Assembly (NCBI GenBank): GCA_033239125.1
Contig: BSWB01000006.1
Location: 31,612,001-31,676,000, forward strand
Direction of reading: 5' to 3'
Source: Fagopyrum homotropicum
Lineage: Eukaryota > Streptophyta > Magnoliopsida > Caryophyllales > Polygonaceae
DNA length: 64,000 nt
In this document: positions 11,301 through 23,506 of the stretch, one piece after another
Position numbering within the stretch: position 1 is the first letter of the stretch
Layout of the letters: every line of letters begins with the position of its first letter
The notes under the pieces: generated by a model
What the model was told of the DNA's origin: nothing
Seen by the model: only the letters and a program-made list of their open reading frames with translations
Databases searched by the model: none
Program-made: the position numbers and the translations under genes

Positions 11301-12168
11301 AACTTAGAAGGTACAAGTCTTCATTCACATCTACACTTCAAATGTCCAAGCGAAGGAGTCTTGGTGTTACCTTTGACTAATGAAGGTAGCTCAAACCACT
11401 AAGCCCACAAATGACTCGGTGCCAACAAGGTTCAAAACCCAAAGGTAGAACAACAAAATCAATAGCCCAACCTACCTGCTTCAGGAATGATCATTCTGTA
11501 ACCTAAAACATGATACTTCTTAACCCATAAATTGCCTCACCCTAAACCCACCAAACTTGAACAGAGTAGATTTAGCTACAACAGAGTTTTTGTAACCATT
11601 GAAACATATTCTAAGACTTGGATAATATCCTTATACGGGAGTGATTAATCCAATTTATTTTCAGAAGGATGCTGTAGAACTGTATAGCTCAACCAAACCA
11701 AGGTTGAACACAATGCCCGGTTGAACCTGGGGAAAAGGCATTACAATAATTCATACAGATATCCTAAAACACCATTAACAAATTCAACTTGCTGAACCCA
11801 AAAATAACCCATTTTACTTCTACAGGTTACTGTTTTCCAGTACTATGGATACGAGTACATCCCAATTTCACAAGAAATCGTACATCGCGAGGATCAAAAG
11901 ACCAACGCGGAATTAATCAAGCTAAAAAATTTAATGATTAAGAACACGCAACAAAAAGGCTAAAGATCAGATATGAGAGGGGTTACCAGGGAGCGTAGAA
12001 CTCGACGAGAATGAAATCGTGATTGGAGATGGTGTCGGAGAAATTGGAGTGATCGAGGGTTAGAACGTACTCCTTTGAGTCGGGGATTTCGGATTCGGAA
12101 GCCGATAGCCTCCCCAGATGGAGTGCAACAAGAGAGGAAACCAAGAGTAATAATACCCTAAACACCAT
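8388..12168 (-). CDS. protein disulfide isomerase (PDIL1-type), ten exons
   Basis: This ER-lumen thiol oxidoreductase makes and reshuffles disulfides in secretory proteins. Exons on the minus strand: 12168-11987, 11161-11131, 11019-10732, 10639-10451, 10340-10221, 9422-9288, 9196-9074, 8983-8866, 8783-8671, 8585-8388. All junctions are GT..AG and phases close exactly to 498 aa. The protein starts with a hydrophobic signal peptide (MVFRVLLLLVSSLVALHLG). It then has thioredoxin domain a with APWCGHCKKLAPE (split between exons 1 and 2), the redox-inactive b and b' domains, and domain a' with FYAPWCGHCKKLAP (exon 9). It ends HEEL, a variant of the KDEL/HDEL retrieval signal. Length and a-b-b'-a' order are those of plant PDIL1-1/1-2. 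The largest introns are 1 (825 bp) and 5 (798 bp). No neighbouring gene is functionally linked. Confidence 0.95.
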
Positions 12169-12535
12169 TGTTGAACCGTCTTCTCTTCTTCACCCGGCTC
12201 TCTATTGCCGGATAGGGTTGGTGTCGCCTCATGATAAAGAGCTTGTGCAGAGACTGTAAAGAGAGAGACGAGAGGAAGAAGACAAACAACACACGGAGAT
12301 AATGTGTATAATGCCATGACAAAAATTGCCTGGTTTGGATCAACATCAGTGGGGGAAATGGTCCTTACGAAGAGAGCTTTTGTGTGGAGATTGAACGAAC
12401 GAAGACCGAGGAAGAAGACAAAGGGAAGCACAAAAAATGTGCAAATTGCAAAATGATCATCAATCATCACCGGCCGAGTATCTTTAACAATTTTTTGTGC
12501 AAATTGCAAAATATCATCAATCATCAACGGAAAAA
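12169..12535 (-). promoter_or_regulatory. probable 5' UTR/proximal promoter of the PDI gene
   Basis: The region directly upstream of the PDI start contains a duplicated stretch: TGTGCAAATTGCAAAAT followed by ATCATCAATCATCA occurs at about 12438-12470 and again at about 12496-12526. I see no convincing TATA box or ER-stress element by eye, so the boundaries are nominal. Confidence 0.4.
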
Positions 12536-15479
12536 AGAAATTTGAGTTGGTTAACTATCTATTGAATTTTTAATAATATGTCAAAGCTTGTATATGTATA
12601 AACTAATTATATATTAATGAAACATTATAATAGTCATTTAATTATAGTCTAATTTGGTTAATAAGTTTTTTTGAGTTTTAATTTTAGTAAATAGGCCATT
12701 TAGTTTTTTAATTAGGTAAATATACCCCAAACTTTTGTATTTTCTCTTAAACTCTAAACACTCTTCTTTCAAAGGGGTATATTTACTAAAGCTAAAACTC
12801 AAAAAAACCTAGTAAACCAAATTATTTCTTTAAAATTATTTTCACGATCATAAAATATTTGCGAATAAATAAGTGTCTCATTATTTAGACTTTAATTTAA
12901 TTTTTATACAACATATCATTTTTAAGCTTATAAATAAATTACCCTAATTATACCATGCATATTAATTTCGTTAATTATACCAATGCATATTAATTTCGTA
13001 GTCAAAAAATTTAGGCACTACAAATGAGTTGTTATAGATGTCAGTAGGTTTGGTAACAACTAACAAACAAAATCGCATTGTTATAATTATAAGATACTGA
13101 ACATGATTAAATATAATTCTTTTTAATGAATTGGCATGATGACATAAAAAGTATTTTAATTTTGAATTAAAATATGGCAAATCTGGAACTAAAATATGAC
13201 AAATCCGTAATTATTTGCCAAAAAGTACTAGGTTGCATGGCTATGGCTAATGTGTTGACATGTGGACTAAGAGGTTTGTGTTTTAGTAGTATACTATTTT
13301 AATCCCCGCATCTTGTGCGGGTTTTATTTAAAATAAAAAGTATTTTATTGTATTTTATGTATTATGTACCGCATATTTATTTATAGTACATTTAGTTTAG
13401 GTTAAATTGACTTAAGAACATAAAATTTTATGTTTTAATATCATCATGAACAATGTTTTTCTAATAATACAATATTTATTGAGAATGAATAAATAATTTT
13501 TGTATTCAAATTTTTTAAAAAAAAAATAATGCATTAAAAACTAATAGTGAATTTATGAATTTCAAAAGTAGTAAGAGATACTTCAATATTTATTTATACG
13601 TGATGAATGAATCGATGATAACATTGTTACCTTGATAAGGATTATAGAAAATATTTGGTTACATACATTTAGAAAATAAAATTAGTTATATTAAACTCAT
13701 TTTTTATGACTAAATCAATAACGGGTAATATCATTCAATTTATTCTGTATGCAAAATCTAAAAAAAATATATGGCTTGATATCTATTTAAAAACCATAGT
13801 TAGGCATCATTTATTAGTGTTAAATATAATTTGATTTAGCAAAATCTACACAGAAAATGTATGAATTTGTCGATTTTAGATTAAAATAGTTTTAAATCAA
13901 CTTAAAAGTTTTGAAATCGATTGTTTTAGCTTCAACAAAACCGTAAAAAATATATAGTTGGCAAACAACAACTAAAAAGAACGATTTGTCTATGTGAAAT
14001 TTTTTTCACCAAAATAGGATTATAAAATAGTTAAAAGTATATAATTTTGCTAGATAATAACATTCACACTCATTTTATCCTTTCAAAAGCTTATGCATAA
14101 AATAAATTGACATCTTTCATCGTATGAGCCACTCTGAGTATAACATACATGTACAAGCAAGAACATCAAAATTACACACCCAAGATTTTGATATCCAATT
14201 CATTTTGAACAACTACGTAATCTTCAACTCCTTTGATAAAGAGACGCGGAGAAAATGTCTAATTTTTCATGCAAATCCACAATAGTTTTGTTGTAAAAAT
14301 AAAAGCGAAGGTTTTCTCTTGACTTTCTTTCATTTTGAAAGTGAATACATTATTTACATGCTTGGATTATCATGGTTTGATGAGTATTTATTTACATGCA
14401 TGAGGTTGTTGCACACTCATTCGTTATCGTCACCAATGTGACCTCTTTGTATTTTTGGCTCCATCCTCCGACCCTTTATTGAAAATCCGTACAACTCTAA
14501 CAAGGTCGTCCAATGAGTTTTGAAGAACTTGAGTTAACATTTTTTTTTATCAATTTTTAAAATTATATTTTAATAAACAATATCTCAAAAAAAAGACTAA
14601 AAATATTTTTCAGTAAAAAATACATGAAAGAATTGATATTAAAAAAATAAAAAATATATATATTAATTTAAAAAAGATTTGAAATGTTGACCATTTGCAC
14701 CTTGTGTTGTTGGACATAATGGCACCCCTAGGACAGGGCTCAACTCTAATATACATAACTATAAGACAATTTTTAATTGCATGGTAGCCCTTGCTGCCCT
14801 ACTTTAACAGAATCAAAACATCAAGGAGTAGAATGGTCTCAGTAGTAAAACGTGGTAACCACCACACCAATCACAAAATCGATTTTGCACTTATAAGTTT
14901 TTTTTTATGTAAAAACAAAAATTTGATATATCTACACAATTCGTCCTACAATTTAATCCTCCTAATAATAAAGAAGAGACTTTAAAAGATAAAGTGTTTA
15001 GAAGTACATTAGAAGAAAAAAAAACATTAAAGATCAGGACGACGACATTATGGGTAACAATGGCAGTACTCAAAAGTCGGTTAGATCATAATAATGCCCT
15101 ACACCGGCACGATTATCGCTCTCCCGCGTACTCCTCTTACACCACCACCGCCTTTTCTGATCACCGCCACCACATGTTTATCTGATCGAATGCATCACAT
15201 ACTAACTAAAAATGAAGCTCAACTACGCTATTGTTGTGCATTTATTTCGCACTCATACTAGATATAACTAAGCTCAATTATGAATAAAATGTAAGAGGAA
15301 TGCCTGAAGAGGTATGAAGAGAACCTTTGCAAGCAAAGTATAAGCAATAGAAGAAAAGCCAATAGACTGGTTGATTCTTCATCTTCTTCACCACTCCTAC
15401 ATCTCTCGCTCTTTGGTCGAATGTGTATATGCCTATTAAAGGGTGTGTTTTATGATAAAATCGCAAAAACATATAGAAA
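12536..15479. other. AT-rich intergenic DNA
   Basis: No coding region can be supported. It contains the MITE-like inverted repeat at 12650-12824, a perfect short hairpin (CCCGCA / TGCGGG) at 13305-13321, and a slightly GC-richer patch at 15055-15185 with a 63-codon frame that I do not recognise. Confidence 0.7.
12650..12824. mobile_element. MITE-like element with about 45-bp terminal inverted repeats
   Basis: The left arm begins TAATTTGGTTAATAAG and the right arm, reverse-complemented, begins TAATTTGGTTTACTAG. Both continue into TTTTTTTGAGTTTTA and TTTAGTAAATA. The arms enclose a short spacer without coding capacity. No clear target duplication was found, so the superfamily is not assigned. 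Confidence 0.6.
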
Positions 15480-15936
15480 TCCTTACTATACTAAAAGTGG
15501 GAGTTGTGCCAATGAATAGGGGATTTCCATTTTTACCCTTACAACTTCGGTTTTCCAGATTTACCCTCAGTGATCTTCTCATATTACTTCCAAAAGTCGG
15601 TGCTTTACGCGTGTCTATTTACGTGTTACCTCCTCGATCTTTCGCTTCCACCGGCCTTCATCACCTTCCAACATGTATGATTTACCAGTTTCATTTATGG
15701 ATTTTATGATTTCATCATCGGAGAGACTGAGGAGGAGATAAACTCATAGCTCTAGTTTGAGACGGCGATTAGTCATTGTCCCATCTCGTATGTGAATCTT
15801 TCACTATTGAAGAACACTTCTTTGTTGGAAACTGATTTGAGGATTAGATTTTTAATTTTTTTAGGGTTTCTCAGTTCAAACTCGCCGGTGAATCTCAAGC
15901 CTTGTGCACGCTTGATAAGCGCGGAAAGATCTTTGT

Positions 15937-16444
15937 TCTAACACTACATGCAAGCACGTCCTCATTCCAAACCTGATCGATTCCATCCGATCAGCTCTCT
16001 CCCAAGCTAGATCTCAGGCTTCCTCCGATGGCGGTTCATATGTTCTTGTCACCATGTTTGTGGGGAGGTTCTTCTCCAACGGATTCGAGCTCTTCAAAAA
16101 AGTTTGACATCTGTACTATGTGATTCATCGTACCTACCGCTTCCTAAAACTCAATATATCGATATTTCCAAAGACTCCGTTTTCCGTCTTACCTTCTCCC
16201 CCGCTTACCTTTCTTCTTCGTCCGCCGCTTATCGATGCCTCCACCTCGCTTCCTTTATTCGACTAGTATCTCACCATTTTCTCTACTTCTGACTTCCATT
16301 AACATAAGGTTCCTCGGGATGGATTGGCGTCCACCTTACTATGATGTATCGATCGGTCTACTAGAGTTCTACTCTGCTCAAGCGACGGTACGTAATCCCT
16401 TTAAAAACGGAATTGGACTCACAATTTTTGGATCTTTCTATTAG
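15937..16444 (+). pseudogene. unrecognised captured exon-like segments
   Basis: Several frames read like protein but are interrupted: VLIPNLIDSIRSALSQARSQ and SYVLVTMFVGRFFSNGFELF (to about 16107), then a short frame with SVLCDSSYLPLPKTQYIDIS (16107-16292), then FLGMDWRPPYYDVSIGLLEF (16310-16444). Codon use here looks more gene-like than the surroundings. I do not recognise the source gene. The stops between pieces and the Helitron context make a functional gene unlikely. Confidence 0.35.
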
Positions 16445-17856
16445 GGTTCTATTCTTCGTTTCGGCTTCACCGATCTTCCTCCTCCTCTTCAAGGTACGAT
16501 TTTTTGAGCTCAAACGCACTGCTACTTTAGCCTAAAAAATGCTCATTTAGCTTACCAATAAATATGAAAACTAATTAAGTGATAATCATTTGATTTAGTA
16601 TTATTGGTAATTAGTATTCATAATTATTTGCAAATTGAATCGGTATTCTAAATGATACATTCATCTATTATCCTTCTCTCAACTAAATTGCCCCAAATTG
16701 ATTTACTTTCAATTCAATCTGAAATTTTGATATCATTCAGTTGACGAGCACTCATATCTGAATTGTTTGAACGTTTGTATCAATTGGGTTTGAATGTTAG
16801 GTCGACAATGTGAAGGCCCTGCTTGAAGTTGAGGTATTTATCTAATTACCCCTATTTTTGTACTTCCAGATCCGTTAACTTGCTTTGATGTTTTGCAATG
16901 AATTTGATTAAGTGAGCAATTTTCTAGGTACCTGTATGTGTTTACGATGATCGAGAAGTTCTATGATTTAACTTTTTTGGATTGGAATCTTACATCATTT
17001 CCTTTCTCGTGTGTAGTCATTTCTGTTCGAGATAAGCTTGATTCATGGTGCAGGGAGATACAAAGGCATCATAAAGTATTAATGATTTAATGGTATATCT
17101 GAATTATTTAATTGTTTTCTTCATTAGTTTTCATATGTCAAGGTTTTCATTAGTTTTCATCATTTGTAACTAATAAGTACACTATTGATCATTTTATGGT
17201 TATGTGGTTATATTTAATATGCTTGAGAAATTCCTTTTGAACTCATACTTACTTGACTTGGATTTCTAGAGTTCATTTTTGTTGATACATTCGAGTTGAT
17301 AATTCGAGTTTTTTGTTGATGCATACATGGTCATATGCTAATTCTTATTCGATTACTTAAATTGGTTTTTTGGCCGACGTTTTACTGAATTAGCTTATTT
17401 GATTTTGCCCTCGACAGGCGTGAGAAGAGTTTCAAAACATTGCGATATACAACATGTGGATCTGAATCTGGTACGTCTCTGCAAATGTCACGCTTAATGT
17501 TGATGTTGTTATCTCAACAAAGCTCCTCACAAGGATTTTCGGGTTGTTAGTATAGAATGTGTTGCTATTCGATCCAAATGACCTTTAGGGGTTTCTTGGT
17601 AAGTGCATTTTATTATAATTTTGTTTTTAAAAAATCCTAATTTCCATTGCCTTCGTATTAGGTGTTTTGTTGTTTCCCTAAATGGGTTTGTGGTCATATG
17701 TGTTTCGTTGAGTATTTTGCTTTGAATTTTGATTTTTTGTAATTTAGATTTTTTGTACCAATTGATCCTCAAAGCCGGAAGCAGTCGGAGATGAATTGGA
17801 CTTCTAACGTCTCGTTATTTCCTTTCTTTCCTTCTTCGGCTAATAATCAGGCAACA

Positions 17857-17949
17857 ATGAAAGCAAAGGAAGAGCTCTTTGATGCCATCGCTCCTCTCGA
17901 TCGTTGCACCAACGCTTCTCCTCAAGTCAAACTCTTGTCGATAAGGTGT
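17857..17949 (+). pseudogene. captured exon resembling plastid-lipid-associated protein/fibrillin (PAP)
   Basis: The frame reads MKAKEELFDAIAPLDRCTNA then SPQVKLLSIR, ending at ATAAG|GTGTTG, a plausible splice donor. KEELFDAIAPLDRGxxAxPE is the start of the PAP/fibrillin domain of thylakoid- and plastoglobule-associated proteins (established knowledge). Only this exon-sized piece is recognisable and the rest of the domain is not seen downstream. It sits inside the probable Helitron, consistent with capture. Confidence 0.5.
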
Positions 17950-20313
17950 TGACTTCTTGCTTGAAATTATTCAATTCGTTTGAAAATTGCAATGTCGGAG
18001 TGTGGATTAGGATCTTGATGTGATCTATCTTGTAATTCAGTTGAAATTGTTGCTGATGCGAAATGTGTTTCAACTTTGACGACTATTGGTTCTTTTAGAT
18101 ATCAGGAAGGCCAATAAGTATTAAACATTGAGAATTATCCATTTTGGATAACTGATTGATCAACTAATTGCTTAAAATAAACCAAAAATGTCAAAAAAGT
18201 TTCAGCTGTCTTTCTTCTTTTGTAGCTATTTCCTGCCCTTTTTTGTAAATTGTTATTCATGCAGCATTTGATCGGTGTTTCAACAGCTATATATCTTTGT
18301 TGTCTTATTTCATTTTAAAGAAAAATTTTCTATAAAAATATGGTTGTGAAACTCAATTGCTTGATCCGGTAGCTCTTAAACCTTTTCCCTGTGGTATTAA
18401 TTATGATTTTCAGACGCACAAGATTGAATCTTTATTGTTCAAGAGTTGAGAAAGATGTAGACTATTTAATGAGATATTCTTGTGCTGACCCAATATATCT
18501 ATTATCTATTTTATGGTCTTTGAAATTCTGTAGTGTGGAAGTTGAGATGTCACAATCAACATAACATAACTCCCTTACTGCTTCCGCCGCCAATTTCACC
18601 CGTGGTGTGCTCGTCCTTGCCCTTCACAAGGTGTATAAACTCGATCTTTATTGCTGAGCTATTTCAATTTTTAGGCTTTTTGTAGTGAAACTTGGGATTT
18701 AATATTCACTGTTGGAATTTTTTTTGGAATAAGTAATGTTATTGAGTGGATATGAATAAAAATTACTCTCTAAAAGCACTGAGTTTTAGGCAAAACATTA
18801 GGTGCTCAACATTACTTTCTTCTGTCAAATCTTTGTAGTTTGAGTGAACAATGTGAAGTATTTTTGTGAAAAAATGCTGGAAAAGGTCAAAATAGGTTCA
18901 AAGCATATTTTTTTGTAACTTGTCCAAGGCTATATGAAGCTTTGATGGTTAAGCTTTCATGGCACGCCTTAAAAGTTGCTTTTGTAGCTCTTTTAAGAAG
19001 TAGATATATTGATAATATAAGTTCTGTTCAATTCCTTGAATATGTATGATTTCTTTCTCCTTTAGCACCAAAAGGTAGGGCACTCCATGTTTGCTTTTTA
19101 AGAATTATAATTTACTCAAAATAGACTAAATTTGGTAAACGATATGATGTTGAAAACCTGATAGTACTAATGAGGTGTGCATGGTAAATATATTTGGTCA
19201 TTATATTCTTCAGTAAGCAACTCTTAGTAGGCCTATCTGTTTGTAGTTTGTGATGAATGCATAGTAGTAGAAGCTTTCATATAATTAGCTTCGGACTTGA
19301 TTTAAGCTTTTGTGATTGCTATCTATTTCAAAACATCTGATTTGTCTGACAGTTTTCAGTAATGATGATACAACCTTCATAACACTATTTATTCTACAGT
19401 TGCAGCATCATCAGTGCCAGTGAAAACCCCTTCAGCAGCTTATACAAAGTTTCCTTTTGGACGCCCCTTCATTGTCCCTTGCTTCATTGTAGTATAATTT
19501 GCTTAAATTTGTTGTTCAAGCAGTACTTATTGGGCTCCCTTCGATAGATCTGATTGTACCCAATTGCTCGGATTGCTTGATGTGGCTTTATGAGCGGTGT
19601 ATGATGCGTGCCAGTTCTGCTCGGTTCATCTAGGTGACAGTTTGAACTTAAGGGTGTTCTTCACTATTGGAATGTTGGGGACTGTCTTTTTTACGGCTTG
19701 TTTTGGATTTGCCTGTTGGTTCAACATCCACTAGGTGATCAAATTGGACAATTCAGGCTTTTGATTTTAGATGAAAATCCACCGGGTGATCAAATAACAT
19801 ATGCTTTATAATTTAATTTTCATATGGACGCCCCATTGTTACATTCTCAATCTTCAGGTCAACTATTAAAGATTTATTTGAATAAGCTTCTGCAAGAAGC
19901 TAACCGGGTTAATAGGCAATTCAAGAATGAGGTTTAATGACATAGTTCCTTTGATGCAAGTTCTAGCCAGCCTAAGGTTGAAGGAGTAGATGACTTCCAT
20001 GATACTGATTGGAGTGATCTCATTGAAACCCAGTTGGAAATCTCAGTATTCCTATTGTAATCTTGAAAAAGAAATGACAGACTGTAACATATAGTTTCTT
20101 TTAAATTAGCGTTTCTTTTCAAGTATTTAGGAGACAACGTAATGTATAGTACGTATGTGTATACTTTCTCTGCTTTCACGTCTGTAACATATATGTAATT
20201 TCAGTTTATCTTTTCTGTACAAGTATTTCTGCACCATATTTTTTTTACAACACTTTTGCTCCACCATACTATAACTTATGTTCACTGCATATACGCACCA
20301 AAAAAAGGCCCAA

Positions 20314-20454
20314 CGCGCGGCTCCACTAGTATATAGAAATATAGAAGAATTAAAAAGGCAGTTGAAAGTGTAAATTGAGTAAGGCGCGCGCGACTCCACT
20401 AGTATATAGAAATATAGAAGAATTAAAAAGGCAGTTGAAAGTGTAAATTGAGTT
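20314..20454 (+). repeat. 73-bp tandem duplication containing the Helitron 3' end and its flank
   Basis: CTCCACTAGTATATAGAAAT and about 50 following bases occur at 20321 and again at 20394, nearly identical, each preceded by a GCGCG run. The unit therefore joins the last bases of the Helitron to adjacent host DNA. Confidence 0.85.
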
Positions 20455-21702
20455 GAATTGCCAACTAACCACAACACCTTGACACCTGCCACTTTTTAAA
20501 ATATGTTTCCATGTGATTGTCACCCTCGTTAAAACATGGGCGTCAATAGCTAGTCGGGGATTACGAGCAAGATTTGACAACATAAAGCCTCTCTAATGCA
20601 CATCCCTGCATAAAAAACATAGTCCATCAGATTATCTTCATAAAGCCACTGCACTGCAAATTAAACAGTAGGGAAAATATTCTATCAAATTATGCACACA
20701 TCTAGACTTGGTTGCCCATACTTAAAACAAACCTTTCGGCACAATCAAGCTAAAATCTTCAAATCGTCAAGCCTAAAAAACTTTGTAGATCCAATTTTTA
20801 TATAAATATAATATTATCAATGAGCATCAAAGTAAAAGAACAATTATTTTCAAATTGTTGTGACAAAAAAGAGTTGAGGACACCACCGGTGAGCCTATAG
20901 ATCCACCAGATGGTATCGGCTTACCTCCACTCCGAGCAACCGCCCGTCAACACACTGGTGTTGCTTGATTTCACCGAGATCTTTGTCGTGGATAAGAAGA
21001 GATCATGCGCGCTCATGGCCAACCTGCAGACAATTGGGAGAAGGCGGATGACTGAGCTAAGGGAGGATACACGACAATTGATATTGAACCAAACTTTATA
21101 TTAAACGTGGTACACAAAATCATTATCATCAAAAATACTACTAACCTACGATATATTGTTATATTGTTGTTGTTGATAAGGATAACCGGAAGAAGCGAGA
21201 TCGTGAGATTTCATCGGAAAGATTTAAAATTTTCGAAATTATAATTTATAACTTAAAAATAATATTTAAAATAATAAGTAAAAATAAAAGCTGTGAAATC
21301 TTTTAATTGACAAAACATTTTTAATTAAAATCGAAATTTGTTAGATCCCAAATTAAATGGAGTCGTTGAAATAACTAAAAAATTAATTTAAATGATTTAA
21401 AACTAAATTTTTAAAAATCAGATTTTGTAATCGTTATAGATTAAATAGAACGATTGATTGGATTTGAACTGGATTAAAAAATAGAAGGTTTTTTGGCTTA
21501 ATTTTTATTATAAAAAAATTATCACACAAAATAGAGTCGTTCGAACTAACGTGAGTTGGTTCCTATAAAATTGTTAATTTAATAATAAAATATTTTTTGG
21601 CTTAAAAATAAAGATTTATTGGTTTTAATTGTGAGAGCTCCATTCCAAAAATACTGCCTCCACAACGCGTCACGTCATCGACTTGTGCTCTGTTTTAGTA
21701 TG

Positions 21703-21780
<78 letters not shown>

Positions 21781-22208
21781 TGAGGCTTATTTATTTATTA
21801 GGAAATAAATTAGACTTTTTTATTTATTTAAAAAGATTAATTTAAAGAATTATTTAGTAATTCTATTTACCCACATCAATTTTAATACACATTGTTAATG
21901 TTCAATTTTAATTATACAATGTTAATATACAATCTGGTTCAAAGCTTACCAATTTCAATTATACAATGTAATACTCACTTTCAATTACACAATGTTAATA
22001 CACGATCATCTTTTTCTAGTTAAAAGATAGCAAGTCTCGTAACTGAAATCTTCTCATAAAACTAGGTCGTTTTCTGCAAAGAAAACTTTGTGGCAGATTT
22101 TGCAAATATCAAAAAATAGTAGGTCAGGATGATAATTATCCAAAACCCTAACTGCTTCTTGTTACTCAACGCCCGACAAGCTGGTTCTTTGTCACCATGA
22201 GTTGGAGA
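20455..22208. other. intergenic, no supported gene
   Basis: AT-rich DNA. A 64-codon frame at 20910-21104 (with ALMANLQTIGRRRMTELRED) is unrecognised and lacks supporting context. A long TA repeat lies at about 21706-21780, and AATTATACAATGTTAATA-like words recur at 21890-21995. Confidence 0.6.
21706..21780. repeat. (TA)n microsatellite
   Basis: About 75 bases of TA dinucleotide repeat with a single G interruption near the right end. Confidence 0.95.
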
Positions 22209-22639
22209 TAAACCTGTTCAAATTCGGGCAGTCCGGCCCGCCCGTCCGAAAAAACAGACGGGTATGAACATAGGAACAAGCCCGGCTGGACCAAAAAGCC
22301 CGGCCCGTCAGCCCGGTAAATAAATAAAAAAATAAAAAATAAGTATATTATAGTGTAATTATGATAAATATTAAGTACTAAAATAAAATATGTAGTATAA
22401 TTATAATAAATTTAATATATTTTACATAAAATATCTTAACTATAATTTATTTTTATAAAATTAAATTAAAAATATTTTTTTAAAAGAAAATGAAAAACGG
22501 GTACCCGGGAGCCCGCCCGTCCGGGCCGGGTACGACACCCATCCCAGGCCCGGTAGTCGGGCCTAGCCCGGCCCGAGTCCGGCTAAACTGACTCAATATT
22601 TTATAAAGCCCGGCCCGGGCCCGGATATGAACAGGTCTA
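22209..22639. mobile_element. hAT MITE, 431 bp, with perfect 8-bp target duplication
   Basis: GTTGGAGA occurs exactly at 22201-22208 and 22640-22647. Between them the left end TAAACCTGTTCAAATTCGGG pairs with the right end, which reverse-complemented reads TAGACCTGTTCATATCCGGG. Both subterminal zones are dense in GCCCG/CGGGC words, while the middle is AT-rich and non-coding. Size, end sequence and 8-bp duplication identify a non-autonomous hAT element. Confidence 0.92.
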
Positions 22640-22647
22640 GTTGGAGA

Positions 22648-23506
22648 TAGTAGAAGCAAATATTGTGAGACAAAGGCCCTGCAAGACTTCTTAGGTTGTG
22701 AGATGAATAGATCTTGGTCGCCGATGAACAGATCCCGCCGGGAGTCCACTGCCTTGCGAGACGGTTGGCGCAACTCTCCTGGCTACTGGTGCAAGATGGA
22801 CTCGGTGGCGGTGCCGGTTGTGAACTCAGCTAGAATTTTGTGTAACTAGAAACGAATCATAAGTGCACAATTTGTGTTCACTGGAAAATGTATTGAACTC
22901 GATTATTTTTAATAGGTTGAGCCGAAAGAACTTGGAGAATCAAAGTAACCCAAATAAGCCAAGAAATCAAAGTAACTTGATTGAAACGCGACTGAAATGA
23001 CATGTGAATCCAAAGTATCCGAACTTAGAATTCGACACATAAATTATTCTACTTTTGATTTTGTTAAGTTTTGACAAATCTTAACATATACTTCTATGGT
23101 TTCCATTCGGGGAAAACATAGTGATAAAATATTTGTAAAAACTAGAAAAAAAACTGATTAAACACAAAAATGATTTTTTAAAAAAAAAGAAATACATCTA
23201 AGAACTACCCGCCGAAACCAGTTTGACCCGAAAAAAATAAACCGAACCTAAGAAAGGTAAAAGCTCAATATCATTGGAATAACATGAGTAAAAAGGCCAA
23301 AAATGGCCCATAATCGAAGTAAACTAACCTGAAGAACAACAAATTCCCGGCCCAACTCACACCGACCTGAAAAAACTCTATTGGCTATCAACTTCAAGAT
23401 GACCTATAAGACCCAAAACCCAAATAATGTAAAACCGTTCGACCCGTCCGTTTCACAACTATCCACTTATTTTTTTTGCCTAAATTTTGGTAAGTTACTG
23501 TGTTTT
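22648..23506. other. intergenic, downstream of the DUF632 gene
   Basis: No coding region is supported. The stretch 22900-23460 is enriched in AACCGAA/GACCCGAA-like words, a low-complexity pattern with no clear repeat unit. The 3' UTR of the DUF632 gene presumably lies at its right end. Confidence 0.5.

Larger units (their letters stand above)
15480..20329 (+). mobile_element. probable non-autonomous Helitron with captured gene fragments
   Basis: The left end TCCTTACTATACTAAAAGTG fits the TC...ACTATATTAAAAGTGGG type of plant Helitron 5' end, and the base before it is A. The right end ...GCGCGGCTCCACTAG is followed by T, matching CTRR|T, with a GC-rich self-complementary run (CAACGCGCGGC) just upstream in place of a clean hairpin. 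There is no target duplication, as expected for insertion between A and T. No Rep/helicase ORF is present. The interior contains several short exon-like pieces separated by AT-rich intron-like DNA, mostly on the plus strand, which is the usual content of gene-capturing Helitrons. The weak hairpin is the main doubt. Confidence 0.5.

Noticed and set aside
10949..11380. 143-codon plus-strand frame
   Set aside because: It overlaps exons 2-3 and intron sequence of the PDI gene on the opposite strand and resembles no protein.
13285..13321. Helitron 3' end on the minus strand (hairpin CCCGCA/TGCGGG)
   Set aside because: The hairpin is perfect, but no CTRR followed by T is found at the right distance and no matching 5' TC end is visible to the right.
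17527..17772. 81-codon minus-strand frame
   Set aside because: AT-rich intron-like DNA within the probable Helitron; no recognisable motif.
20910..21104. Small gene (64 codons)
   Set aside because: No homology recognised, no exon structure or conserved context.
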